From: Calliopsis andreniformis
Lineage: Eukaryota > Arthropoda > Insecta > Hymenoptera > Andrenidae
Length of the DNA: 64,000 nt
Direction of reading: 5' to 3'
Assembly (NCBI RefSeq): GCF_051401765.1
Contig: NC_135071.1
Location: 18,826,961-18,890,960, forward strand
The notes under the pieces were generated by a model. It was given only the letters and a program-made list of their open reading frames with translations, searched no databases and was not told where the DNA came from. Position numbers and translations under genes: made by a program. This document shows positions 51,534 through 62,459 of the stretch, piece by piece (position 1 is the first letter of the stretch; every line of letters begins with the position of its first letter).

Positions 51534-51690
51534 CTTTCGCTGCCGATCACGCGATACCGCGTGAAGCGGTCGTTTGCGCAAATAGCCGCTCACGCGCTAT
51601 CGCGTGAGACACATGTGTTCAGTAAACGGCGAGCTGCGTGGCTGGCAGTTTAGGAACGGTGCATCGTTTTAGGTGGGCAGCGGAACGTGT
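51534..51690. repeat. Dispersed ~157-bp repeat, copy A
   Basis: It aligns base for base over most of its length with copy B at 56112-56268: both begin with TTC-CTGCCGA-CAC and share CCGCTCACGCG-TATCGCGT, GGCTGGCA-TTTAG and GCAGCG. It carries two CpG-rich palindromes, TCACGCG/CGCGTGA (51547-51564) and CTCACGCG/CGCGTGAG (51589-51608). Its nature (old SINE or MITE, or a regulatory module) is unknown. Confidence 0.7.
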
Positions 51691-52115
51691 TCAGTCGTTT
51701 CAATCTCGAATCGTATCGAACGTTTTCACAGTCGCGAATCGGTGTTTCGATAATCGCGTCGACACGTGCGATCATTTAGGCGTTATCGACCGATCGATCG
51801 ATGAAGGAAAAACGTGTTCACATTTTATACACGATTTTGTATCTACGTAAGTCGAGCACTTTCGATTCCTAGGCTCTATACATCCGCGAACGGGGTTCGA
51901 TGAGTCGCGATTCATTCAACGCACAAGTGTGGAAAACGAGAACTGTACGAAGGAGAGAAATTTTTCACTTTTTAATACTTAACACGCACTCGCTGTGCGC
52001 GAAATGGAAACGTGTCTCGATTCGCGATACGTGAAACCGTGTCCTGTACGATTTTCATTTCAAAGAGAACGATTCATAGTTTTTACTAACAAAAACGCGT
52101 ACTAATCCCATCGAT

Positions 52116-52326
52116 TTAACCTTTATGCACTGTTCGGGTTAATTTAACCCGAAACTTATTCTCTAGTAGTTTTTTAAAAACACTTCAATTGATATAAAAC
52201 TCATTAACTTTTAATAACAGTATTCAAAGCATACATTCTTAGGGGAGAGTATAATCTATACTATTTTATACGATTTTAATTTATACTTGTACGTAATTGT
52301 CACCTGAACAGTGCATAAAGGGTTAA
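52116..52326. mobile_element. TTAA-flanked piggyBac-type MITE
   Basis: A 211-bp segment that begins and ends with TTAA. Terminal inverted repeats are CCTTTATGCACTGTTC (left) and its near-exact complement GAACAGTGCATAAAGGG (right). Inside the left end lies a palindrome TTCGGGTTAA/TTAACCCGAA. There is no ORF, so it is non-autonomous. Confidence 0.7.
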
Positions 52327-52442
52327 CCCTTCATTGAATCAATGAGTGGAAGAACAGTGCAAGTCCAGAAACCACTTTTTGAGATATATAATCTCAAGAT
52401 GTAATTCTGTGCATATTATCTGGACCCCAGAGCCAAAATATA

Positions 52443-52517
52443 TTAATCCTTTGCGATCTATAATTATTTTCGTAGTCTGTTTCGAGAGACACTAGACACG
52501 AGACAGTAAAGGGTTAA
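52443..52517. mobile_element. Miniature TTAA-bounded element
   Basis: A 75-bp segment with TTAA at both ends and termini TCCTTTGCGATC versus (complement) CCCTTTACTGTC, related to the termini of the elements at 14914 and 52116. It is either a severely deleted MITE or a solo remnant. Confidence 0.4.
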
Positions 52518-53382
52518 TCCACCCGTTTTCTGTGTGATTTAACACCTCTGTTCTAGGGTCCAGATATAACCTTGAAATGCTTTGCACTGTTTGTCAACTT
52601 ATCGATTCAGTTGTGGTTATGTTACGGAGACACGTGGAAAATGTTTCGATACATCGGTGGATTCGTAAGATTCTTCGAACGCGAGACCTTTCATTACCGA
52701 TTTCTTGATGCCTGAATTCGACCTCGGCTCTACCTTTTTTTTTACCATTCATTTTTTTTGACAATCGATCATGAAGCGACGTCGATGCAGCGTGAGAGCA
52801 ATTATAAGGAAAGAAACGCGAGAATAATTAAACGAACAAATGACAGGGCGCAACGTTTGGCGCGCGCAGTCACAAACGTTATTCGCGGAAATTCGGCACA
52901 TACCCGTTACGTGAACGATTATGTTGTTTAAACGAATATTAACATACGTTAAATACTATTATGATAACCTTTGTTTATTTGGTTCTAATGTAATAGTTAT
53001 TAGTTCGCCATCCTTTGTATATACTCGCAACACTCAATAAAAAACGTACCAAAAACAGTTTCTGCAGGTATGCTGCTTTTTTTATTTAGGTTGTCTACAA
53101 TTCCTTACTTTCCTTGATTCCATTCGTTACAAATCACGCCAATAATACAACAAAATAAAATTGTTTACTTATTTTTATATAATAGTCGCAAAAAGTATCG
53201 CTATTAGATAATCTCTATTTAATTTATTTACGTATTTATAAGTAATATACGGATTTATAGCATTTATAAGGATACAACAATATGTTTCGTAATAGAATCG
53301 AAGAATAGAGCTTAATTATTTATGTCAATTGAATTGAATTTAATGAAATAAGAAGGAATCCATGGGCTTTGTTACTTATTTT

Positions 53383-53723
53383 AAAGTAGTCAAAACATGG
53401 GGAGTGAAATGTCTAGCCATCTAGCGGTGACAATTAGGAACTAAAAATGTCCGCGAATGCAGCGCCATCTAGCGGTAACACATAGGAACTAACCGAGGGG
53501 GGTCGACGTAATGGAGCTAGGGCGAGGGGCGCGCGGGGAACAACTCAAAAAATTAAGTCAAAATAGATGGCGCCACTAGCAATTCTCATTTTCAAGGATT
53601 AGTTCCTGAATCGCGCCGCTAGATGGCGCCAGTATGTCGCTTTAGACTTTAGAGGGTAATTTTAGTTCTTAGATGCTGCCGCTAGATGGCTAGGCATTTT
53701 GAGGTCCATGTTTTGACTACTTT
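53383..53723. repeat. 341-bp imperfect palindrome with five CTCF-like motifs
   Basis: The outer arms AAAGTAGTCAAAACATGG (53383-53400) and their exact reverse complement (53706-53723) enclose mirrored blocks. CCATCTAGCGG lies at 53417 and 53465. Its complement CCGCTAGATGG lies at 53616 and 53679. AACTAA words are at matching positions, and a fifth AGATGGCGCC is at 53565. The centre is GC-rich. The CCGCTAGATGGCGCC core resembles the CTCF consensus. It may be a foldback or MITE-type element, a boundary element, or both. Confidence 0.75.
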
Positions 53724-53851
53724 GAATGCTTTTTTTGCAATAAACAAATTTCGTTCGTTTATTCTATTGCAAAGTAAATCATACAGTCTCTGTGAATGTT
53801 AATTAATGTAAAAACACTTACGTAATTAATGTATAATGATAAATAAACAAC

Positions 53852-53857
53852 TTTATT
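53852..53857 (-). terminator. Poly(A) signal, ketohexokinase
   Basis: AATAAA on the minus strand (within CAATAAAG), about 320 bases past the stop codon. Confidence 0.45.
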
Positions 53858-54173
53858 GTACTATGTAGTTACAGAATGAATTTTACAGCCTCAATAGCAA
53901 CGTTTTCTAAATTTTAAATAACATATTAAATGAATAATCGTTTACAGTATTACAATGCTTAATATCAATAGGTATATAAGAATTTAAAATATTCAATTTT
54001 GTATAAAATGTTAGTATTATAAAATTTCTATAAAATACAATACTAATTTTATAAATATCAAAAGCGTTTAAAAACAATAGATAAAATCTCTCCAAAAATA
54101 TTTAACGTTATCGAAAACATTATAATCTTATCAAAACATAAAATATACACATCTCGGAAACAGATTTTCAATA

Positions 54174-55614
54174 TTAACTTCTCAATGAATTTTTAAACAT
54201 TTCATCAAGTTTAGTGTAGCCTCTCATGCCAACTTTAGCACCAGCTACTTGGCAGCCAAAAGTCACAGCTGCTTGTAAAACAGACTGAGTTATAAATTCT
54301 GTATGACTAAATTCTGTACTCTCAATATTATAATTCTTTCTCTCATGCTTTACTTCCTCGTGTGTTTGTGCAACACTCTTTTCAGTTGTCTCTGGTATTT
54401 CTGCTTTTATGAAATCAAATTTTGCTTTATTTAAAAAATGTAATACTGCTGCATTGAAAGTATCTCCAGCACCCAAAGTATCCACAACCTTTTGTGGTGG
54501 AAAGGCAGGAGACTGCACTGTAATATTATCTGGAGTTCGTGCCATAGCACCTCGATCTCCCCAGGCACAAATCAAAGTTGCTCTAAAAAAAATCACAAGC
54601 TCAATGATATATAAATACTACATATATAATTTTTATTTATTCTCCCATTAATATCCCTACCCAGATTTAGCCTCCTCACTAATACTCCTCAATGTCTCAC
54701 TCATATTGCTATACCCTCTATATAGTGCAAAATCCTTTGATATAAAAACCACATCAGCATAAGGCAACAAATCTAATAGCTCTTCTTTAGGCGATTCTAG
54801 TTCCACACTAATTGTAATTGGCATTTGATTGGTACAAGTTTCATTATTCTCAGCTGGTCTATAATTCAACGTATGATTATAATTTTCCACAAACTGCAAC
54901 ATTGACAATACTTCCTTAAAATTCCTGCCTTCAAAATGAATCCAACTATAATCTCCCAGATGCAATTGTTGAAAATTCTTCAGTGTTAACTCTGGTAAGC
55001 ACGGATTGTGATGCAAAATTGTACGAGTACCAGTGCTCAGACTCAAAACAATAGTAGATATTGGGCATCCAATGCCAGCCACCATAGGGCAATGAGAAAA
55101 GTCAATGTTATGTTTCTTCATATCATTTTGCAGGAAGTGTAAGTGCTCCTCTACACTCAGGGTACCAAAAAATTCGCAGGAGCTTCCCAATAAAGAAAGA
55201 ACTGTGCAAGTGTTTGATGCATTGCCTCCCCTTTGCCACTTGCATTCCAAGGATCTGAAAACAAATCAAGCAAAATATACAGAAAAAAGTGTATAGAACT
55301 AGCTTTCATTTTTAATGGATTCAATGAAGGGTTTGTGATTAGTAAAGCGACAGTGACAAGTCTAAACTCAGGCTTCATCGACCAAAATAAAAAAAGCATC
55401 AATCACTGTTGATCAACAATAGAGCGAACGAAACACAACATTGCGCAATCGCAGACGAGAGAAGATCTCACCTTTGATCAGAATCTTCCGCCGGATATTG
55501 TCTGCATGTCTGCACGATATCCAAACAGGTCAAACCAACGCAAAGAATTTTCTGCTGGCTCGACCCACTTGCAGAAGACGTACCGACGATCTTTCCGTAA
55601 AAGCTCGAAATCAT
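54174..55614 (-). CDS. KHK: Ketohexokinase (fructokinase, PfkB family)
   Basis: Three coding exons: 55614-55472, 55254-54661 and 54582-54174. They encode 381 aa (human KHK 298). Family features are [19 protein letters not shown] (near residues 23-41), [20 protein letters not shown] (sugar binding), SWIHFEGRN, and the PfkB signature [13 protein letters not shown] with catalytic Asp286. The end [16 protein letters not shown] is ketohexokinase-like. Against human KHK there is a charged insertion of roughly 40 residues at about 305-343, between the signature helix and the C-terminal helices. It would phosphorylate fructose to fructose-1-phosphate. The start at 55614 is the first in-frame ATG; a further exon at about 55765-55703 does not join in frame and is probably leader. 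A poly(A) signal TTTATT is at 53852. Confidence 0.9.
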
Positions 55615-56929
55615 ATCGCTCGCTGACTCGAACAGTCGAGTCTCATAGCGTTTCTCCGTTTCGACAGGCAAAGAAATTCTAATCGATCAAGTTCACATAC
55701 TCACCAACGAAATTTCGTATTTTGATAATACGTCCTGTATTTCCGTCTGGATTACACAACTAGCCATCGGTTGAATTATGTTGATATCCGTATATCTCCT
55801 GTTTAAGTCTACTCGACCTTTAACACTAGAATCGAAGATATGTCTTAAAAGATAACTTTTAATCCCACTGTTACCTTTCACGCCAAAAATAATGATAAAT
55901 AAGCTTATCGACAGCTTAAGTTCTTTGCATTCGTTTCTACTTAATTTCTTGAATCTAATCGTGTGAAGCTTTCCTTGTTCCGCAACAGGCGATATCTAAG
56001 AAAAGAATGAGGCGAATGTTTTGACGTTCCATGAATGGAAAACGGATTATTTATTCAAACTCGGTTACGTACACTCTATCAATGAAAATGGCGGTAATGT
56101 ATGATATATCACCTTCACTGCCGACCACTCGTTGGCGCGTGATGACACTTCTCCTACAAGTAACCGCTCACGCGTTATCGCGTTGGATATCCATGTTCAG
56201 CTCATGGTGAACTGAATGGCTGGCAATTTAGAAATCGTGCGTTGTTGCAGAGCGGCAGCGAGCGTGATTTGAACCCCTCAGTATCCGGATATCCGTCTGT
56301 ATTCAAAATACTCGTTATCACTCGAACTTGGCCTGCGTAATTATTCGAATATTTGAACACTCAAAATTTGAATATTCATAAATCTGAGCATCAGGAGAAC
56401 TATAATCCATTGAGGCTCAAAGTTGCATAAATGCAACATTTCATTCATTTCTCTTTTTAGTGAATTTACATACATCATTGAACTTTGTTTCTTCATGTTA
56501 ATGTTATAGAAAGGAATTCCAAAGATTCGTTAATATGCTTTTCCTTACTATTTCTTACTATCATTAATGAAAAATACTGAGTAGTATTCAAGTTCCCGCT
56601 TTTGGAATACAAGACGATTATAGCGCTAAGCAAACAGTGAAAGATGACAAGATGGCAACGCAAGCGGTCTCGTCGGATGTTACGATAGATTTGATTGTTG
56701 GTTGATTAGAATTTTCGAGCACGATATCGGGGAATTTATCGTCTAGAAAAACGCAAATTTTTTCGTTAAATTATAGGAAAATTGTTAGGTAGCTTTTTTG
56801 AGCAGACAAATACCCATGTATGCATAAGCGTGGGTTAGCATATCGAAGTTTCGGCGCATAACTATCAGACTTTTTTCGATCAGTAGTATTTGTTTACGTT
56901 CGTTTTTAGCTCTTTTATTATCAGATAGA
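55615..56929. promoter_or_regulatory. Divergent upstream region, KHK (-) / symplekin (+)
   Basis: 1.3 kb between opposite start codons. A minus-strand leader exon with a good donor (GTGAGT near 55702) and the acceptor at about 55681 probably belongs to KHK. Copy B of a dispersed repeat (56112-56268) sits in the middle. An AAGATGGCAACG motif at about 56648 is YY1-like and near the expected symplekin start. Confidence 0.5.
56112..56268. repeat. Dispersed ~157-bp repeat, copy B
   Basis: Same length and order of motifs as copy A at 51534-51690 but more degenerate. The CCGCTCACGCG-TATCGCGT palindrome is partly preserved. A sequence resembling a tRNA B box lies at its end on the minus strand, but no tRNA fold is evident. 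Confidence 0.65.
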
Positions 56930-59900
56930 ATGGATCCCCGAATACATAGAAGAACAGAGCCAGAAAAGGGACCGGGTGATTTGGTCAGTGTTGTAACCTT
57001 AATGATTTCAAATTACATATTTTATGACCAAAGAAAACAAGCATCCGTATCTTTTAGACGTACAAACAGAGTTTTATGACAATTGTTGCTCCAGTATTTT
57101 GGAGCAACTTGTAAATAAACTTTGTTTATTTGTAAGCACTTGAATGATTGTTATCATAGAAATTGGGAATAATTAGGCAATCGTATACAATCTTACAGGT
57201 AGTTGAATGGTTGAACGAGGCTTCCTTAAGTACTGCAGAGGATGTGAAAGTTGGGAATTTATGTAAAGTACAGGAAATTTTAGTAAATAAAGAACCACAG
57301 TTGCTTCCATTGTATTTGGACGAAGCATTGCAATTCTCTTTAGATAGGAGTGCTGAAGTTAGGAAAACTGTTACCAGTTTTATAGACGAAGCAGGGTAAT
57401 GATCCCAAAGCATACCTTCTCATCATTGCATGAGATTTTTTATTATGTCAGTCTTATTCTCCTTGCAGAGTAAAACAACCAGATATAATTCCAAGGGTAG
57501 TTCAAATATTATTAAGATTAGTTTCTGATGAATCATCAGCTGTAGCCAAAAGGGCTCTTAGAGCTAGTGGCAGGATACTGAGAGCAGCATTAAAATGGAT
57601 AGCCAGTGCCACTACAGTTACTCCAGAGATGGAGGTGGCTTGGAGTGAACTGAGTGCTCTCAAAATTCAAATCATAAATATGATTGACAGTGATAATGAT
57701 GGGTAAACAAATAATCTTAATTAACATATAAGTTTCCTATATCAATTGACTTCAAGATTACTCATTATATTTGTGTTTCAGTATCAGAACACAAGCTGTG
57801 AAATTTCTCGAAGGTGTTGTCTTGATACAAACATATCCTGACCCAGACTCACCAAAAAAACCGGATGATTTTTCCCTAGAAGATATTCCACTAACATTAA
57901 AAATAGCTCGTAGGAGAAAATTGGAAGAAGAAGCGAACGACGTGATGGATTTATTAATTAAATTTCACGGATCTCCGCACGTTAGCAGCGTAAATTTAAT
58001 GACATGTATGGGGTCTTTGGCATTGATTGCAAAAACAAGGCCTCAATTTATGCCCGGTGTGATGCAAGGTGCATAATGTTTGCAAACAAGTAGTATACTT
58101 TTACTTAACTTACGACTGAAGGGTTTTAATTTTCAGCTTTGCAAAGGTTACAGCACGATTTGCCTCCGACGTTATCTGATTCGCAAGTAACTAGTGTACA
58201 AAAACAATTAAAGTTAACTCTGTTAGGATTAATGAAACATCCAGCTAGTATAGAATTTGCGTCTACCATAGCCAAGCAATTGACGCAGCTTGGAGCAAAA
58301 GAGCAGGAAATAATTAAGGCTTATCCGAAACCAGAAGATATTCGTCGGATGAAAAAGCGTCAACAGGTAAATATGTAATTAAGATGACACGTGTCTGCCG
58401 TTGACAACATTATTTATCGACAATTTCAACAATTTTAGGAAGCAGCAGCTGCTTCTGCTGCAAAACGTGCTAAAATTGAAACGCCTTTAATACCAGATGA
58501 TCCAGAAGTTGTACCGACTCCAGTACCTCCTCCAAAATTACCAGAACTAGTTGAACTATCGGAAAGTTTCATCGCTGAAAGATTGAGCGTAGAAATTGCT
58601 ACAGACTTAGTAATGGATAGTATGGTAGGTTGTATTTTTATGAATATCATGCAGATTACTCCGAATTTTCATTAATTCAATACTTGTCATTAATAGGCAT
58701 GGGTCCCAGACACAATGACTACAATCTTCCAAAGGGAGTATCAACCTACCTCTACAACTGACATTAACATTCAACGCCAAACAATTGCCAAATTATTAGC
58801 GGTACAAATAAAGCAAGCTAAAGCGAAGAAGAAAAAGGATGCTAAAGATGAAGATGCAGTAATGGAAGATTTGATCAAGAATCCTACTATTAGCGTGGCA
58901 GAAGCAAAACGAGAACGAAAGCGTGAAAAAGACAGAGAAAAAGAAAAGGAGGCGAAAGCATCTTTGGAGGCTCACGAGAAGTCACTCGTGAAAGCTAGAA
59001 ATCGTTTGAAAGCTTTAAAATTATCCGAAGTTACAAAGCCTTTGCCAAAAGAAATGAAAGAAAAGATGTTACTTATGGCGGTTAATAGAATTCTTCTTGC
59101 TGAGAAGACAGCCGTTTTTGGTGGCGTGGCAGCCATCAGGTAAATAAATTATCAGAATCAGAGTTCACTGTAACTAAAATTTGGCTCATCTTTACGTACT
59201 TCCAGGTCGAAAATTCTAACAACTCTAGCTGCGACATTTAATCCATACATCAAGGAAGCAGTATTACGTTATATCACAGATGACATGAGAAATCGTTTGG
59301 ACTTAGCTTTAGGCTGGTTGTACGAAGAATACGCGTTACTTCAAGGCTTCCAAAGACGGACTTCGCTGTGCACAAAACCTCAAGAAGCTCCACATCAGGC
59401 TTATAATTTCCTGCTATGTACCTTGGTGTCAGCGATAGATTTGGTCCAGGGTAAAGATCGTGACACATTATTATCTAGGTAATCAATGAGTTCAACAAAA
59501 TATCACTCAATATCGAAGCAAATATACATTAACCATTTCCATATTTTTGAGTAGATTATATCTAGAAGCTCCTTTAATCACTGAAGACGCTGTCGAGGCT
59601 CTGAAAATGGTCTCTTCCGATGAGACAAGAGGCCTAGCACCGCTACAGTTGTTGAAAGAAATGGTTATTCGCAGACCGACAAAACAGTTAGTTTTCCTGA
59701 ACGTGTTACTGTGCCATACTGGTCATGAAATCAATGCGGTGAGCGATGAATATATTGACGTTTTTAAAAAATAGACCCAAGTCTTTTCAATACTCATCTT
59801 AATTTTTTGTTGGCAAACAGATCAGGGAAGCTGCAATACAGTTGGTCTGCCAGCTTTATAGTCGTCCTGAGTTAAGTAAACTCATAGAAGAGTATGCAGT

Positions 59901-61553
59901 TCTTTACTTAGGTTTCTTACGACTTCATACTCCACCTGAGATCGTCTTTGGTCAAGACCGAGGCAGGCCACAAATAGAAAATCAGTGGACTGAGTCTACA
60001 ACGAGAGCTTGCCTTGGATTATACCTAGCTCTGTTGAGCGAACATCAAGATCTAATATTTGAGTTAGTTACAATTCTAGTAGATGCAATCAACGTATACT
60101 AAAGCGCAAACTATTATGAACAGTATGTTTTCAGATTGGCGAGAGTTTACACGTCGATGAGCGCGGATGTAAAACGTATTGTCCTTAGATTAGTAGAAGG
60201 GCCTGTAAGATCTCTAGGAATGGGAAGCCCACAGCTATTGGCTCTTGTTGAAAATTGTCCTAAAGGAGCAGAGACATTAGTTACAAGAATTATTCATATT
60301 CTCACAGAAAAATGTACGTACGCCTATGATTTTCTATTCTGCACATATCCTATTCTGAATATATTGCATCTGTTAATTTTTATTTAGCTGCACCAAGTGC
60401 GGAATTAGTGGCAAGAGTACGAGAACTTTACCAAACCAGAGTTTCCGATGTGCGGTTCTTAATACCAGTCCTAAATGGTTTAACGAAAAAGGAAGTCATA
60501 GCTGCCCTGCCAAAACTTATAAAATTGAATCCTATTGTTGTCAAAGAGGTAAATACATCTTCGTCAACCTCTGTCGAAAGTATGCAACCCTTCGTTCATC
60601 TAATGATTTCATTACAGGTGTTCAACAGACTGTTAGGAACTCACAATAACGATAGTGGCGTTCCTCATACGTCTCCTATCACGCCTGCTGAATTATTAAT
60701 AGCTCTACATAATATAGATCCAAGTAAAGCGGAACTGAAGACAATTATAAAAGGTATGATGCGTTATTCTGCAAAACTGAATTAACTTTTTGCTAGACGT
60801 AGGCATATCTTCGATGATTTTTGGTACATTGCAGCTACTTCTTTGTGCTTTGCGGAAAAGCAAGTATACACACAGGAAACTGTAGCTGTCGTAATGCAAC
60901 ACCTCATGGAAATGACACCACTTCCCACGTTACTGATGCGCACGGTGATACAAAGTTTAGCTCTGTACCCGAGGCTGAGCGGATTCGTTATGAATATACT
61001 CCAAAGGTTGATCCTGAAGCAAGTGTGGAAGCAACCGAAAGTTTGGGAGGGTTTCGTGAAGTGCTGTGAACGCACACAACCACAGAGTTTCGCAGTTATT
61101 TTGCAACTGCCCCCGACGCAATTGGCTGAAGCATTAAAAATGGCCAGCAACTTGCGAGCCCCTCTACTGGCACATGTCGAAGCCTTTGCTGAAAATCAGG
61201 TAACTTTATCATTACTATAGAATATGAATAATTCCTTTGAAAAAGAGAAATTTTATTTATGCGAGAAAATGATGGTACATTTCAGAAAGCGCACATTCCA
61301 CAATCGATAATGGATGTTATTCAGGGTAAATCACCTTGCGACATGCATGATGAATTTGATATTGTGAGTAAAAATACTTGTATATAAAGAATCGATTTTT
61401 ATATTACCGTAAAAACAAAATAAATATATGAACTGATCCAAACAGCTTTCCTTGAATTTCTTGCAGGCACCACCTGGTGACTATCCGATCGAACAAAAAC
61501 CAGATACAATGGATATTGATGTTTCAGAGCCAGCTCCTCCTGGTTTAGATTAG
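56930..61553 (+). CDS. Sym: Symplekin, scaffold of pre-mRNA 3'-end processing
   Basis: Sixteen exons: 56930-56983, 57199-57395, 57469-57702, 57782-58068, 58137-58366, 58439-58624, 58697-59139, 59206-59478, 59555-59738, 59821-60062, 60135-60313, 60388-60548, 60618-60753, 60835-61199, 61286-61363 and 61467-61553. They give 1111 aa (human 1274). The N-terminal third is alpha-helical HEAT-like ([30 protein letters not shown]). A charged [12 protein letters not shown] linker follows. The C-terminal symplekin domain is very conserved: [61 protein letters not shown] and [19 protein letters not shown]. It links CPSF and CstF in cleavage/polyadenylation and histone mRNA processing in the nucleus. The acidic tail ends PPGLD. 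A poly(A) signal lies near 62109. Confidence 0.96.
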
Positions 61554-62459
61554 CATAACCTTATCCCGGTATTGGGATCTGTATCGTCATCTACCGATTG
61601 TCCCAACTTTAACGAATTCGTATTGTAAATCATAAATTATTTTCCTTTTTCATATATTTCGTGGTAACCTGAAATGTTAGATCCATGTATTTATCAAGTC
61701 ACGTGCAAAGTGTAGATATTTTTTATTTACTACTTCATTGAAACCTTACTTGATTATAGCGTTTTGATAACTTCTTCACCTATTCTATGATTTTGTAAAT
61801 AGAAGTTTGCACGTTTGTCAGAGTATGTAAATACATACGTTACTTTCGTGAAAGAGCACAGATCCACAGCAAGACTTTTGGAGACAGACGATTCTGGTTT
61901 CTTTTATGTAATATTTTATATTTCACGAGAGATTGAAGAAAATATTGGCAGAGATTTATATTTATAAAAAAAGAATACGAGATACTGTTCGTGAAATATA
62001 TACAAAATTGTTGATATAAACCGAAATGTTGATATACATTCATAAATTTGTACATAAATTGTACGCAATATCGTTTATGAAAGAAAGTATACTTCATTAA
62101 ATACGTGAAATAAATATTTTGTCGCGTCACTATTCACAGTTCATGTACATAATCCATTTTTCGATATGAAATGTCATATTTTCTATTTGTTTTGCAAAAT
62201 ACATATGCTTTATATTGCATACATATGTTATTAAAAAAATACTTTACTCGAAACTACGGTCATCCTTTCAGGTATAAGCCTTAAACAGTAAGTATTAGAC
62301 TGTCTTACATTTAAACTTCAAGTACAAGTGTCAGTCAGACATAAAATAAAATTAGTCGAATATAAAATAGTAGTTTCATATAAATCTGAAATTTTTTTTG
62401 TACACGTTCTGTAGTTTACGCGATAATTGCACGATAATCAAATTAAATGAAACTAAATA
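61554..62459. other. Convergent 3' flank of symplekin (+) and the SDR gene (-)
   Basis: About 900 bp, AT-rich. AATAAA at 62109-62114 is a candidate symplekin poly(A) signal. No coding exon, and the 61840-62130 minus-strand ORF has no domain. Confidence 0.6.
62109..62114 (+). terminator. Poly(A) signal candidate, symplekin
   Basis: AATAAA about 550 bases beyond the symplekin stop, the clearest such signal before the next gene's 3' end. Confidence 0.4.

Larger units (their letters stand above)
45264..54173. other. Gene-free 8.9 kb between the Cys-rich gene and ketohexokinase
   Basis: No exon with recognisable coding content. The 5' part (45264 to perhaps 46-50 kb) may be a long 3' UTR; the first AATAAA is at 45972. 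It holds a (TA)n run (about 47160-47190), alternating inverted repeats (48518-48623), a (GA)n run (about 50247-50293), one copy of a dispersed 157-bp repeat (51534-51690), two TTAA-bounded MITEs (52116-52326 and 52443-52517) and a 341-bp palindrome (53383-53723). Confidence 0.6.

Noticed and set aside
55693..55881. Possible N-terminal coding exon of ketohexokinase with ATG at 55765
   Set aside because: Its donor phase puts the next exon out of frame and meets a stop. It was treated as a non-coding leader.
56245..56290. tRNA-like B box (GGTTCAAATC on the minus strand)
   Set aside because: No matching A box, anticodon arm or cloverleaf could be found around it.
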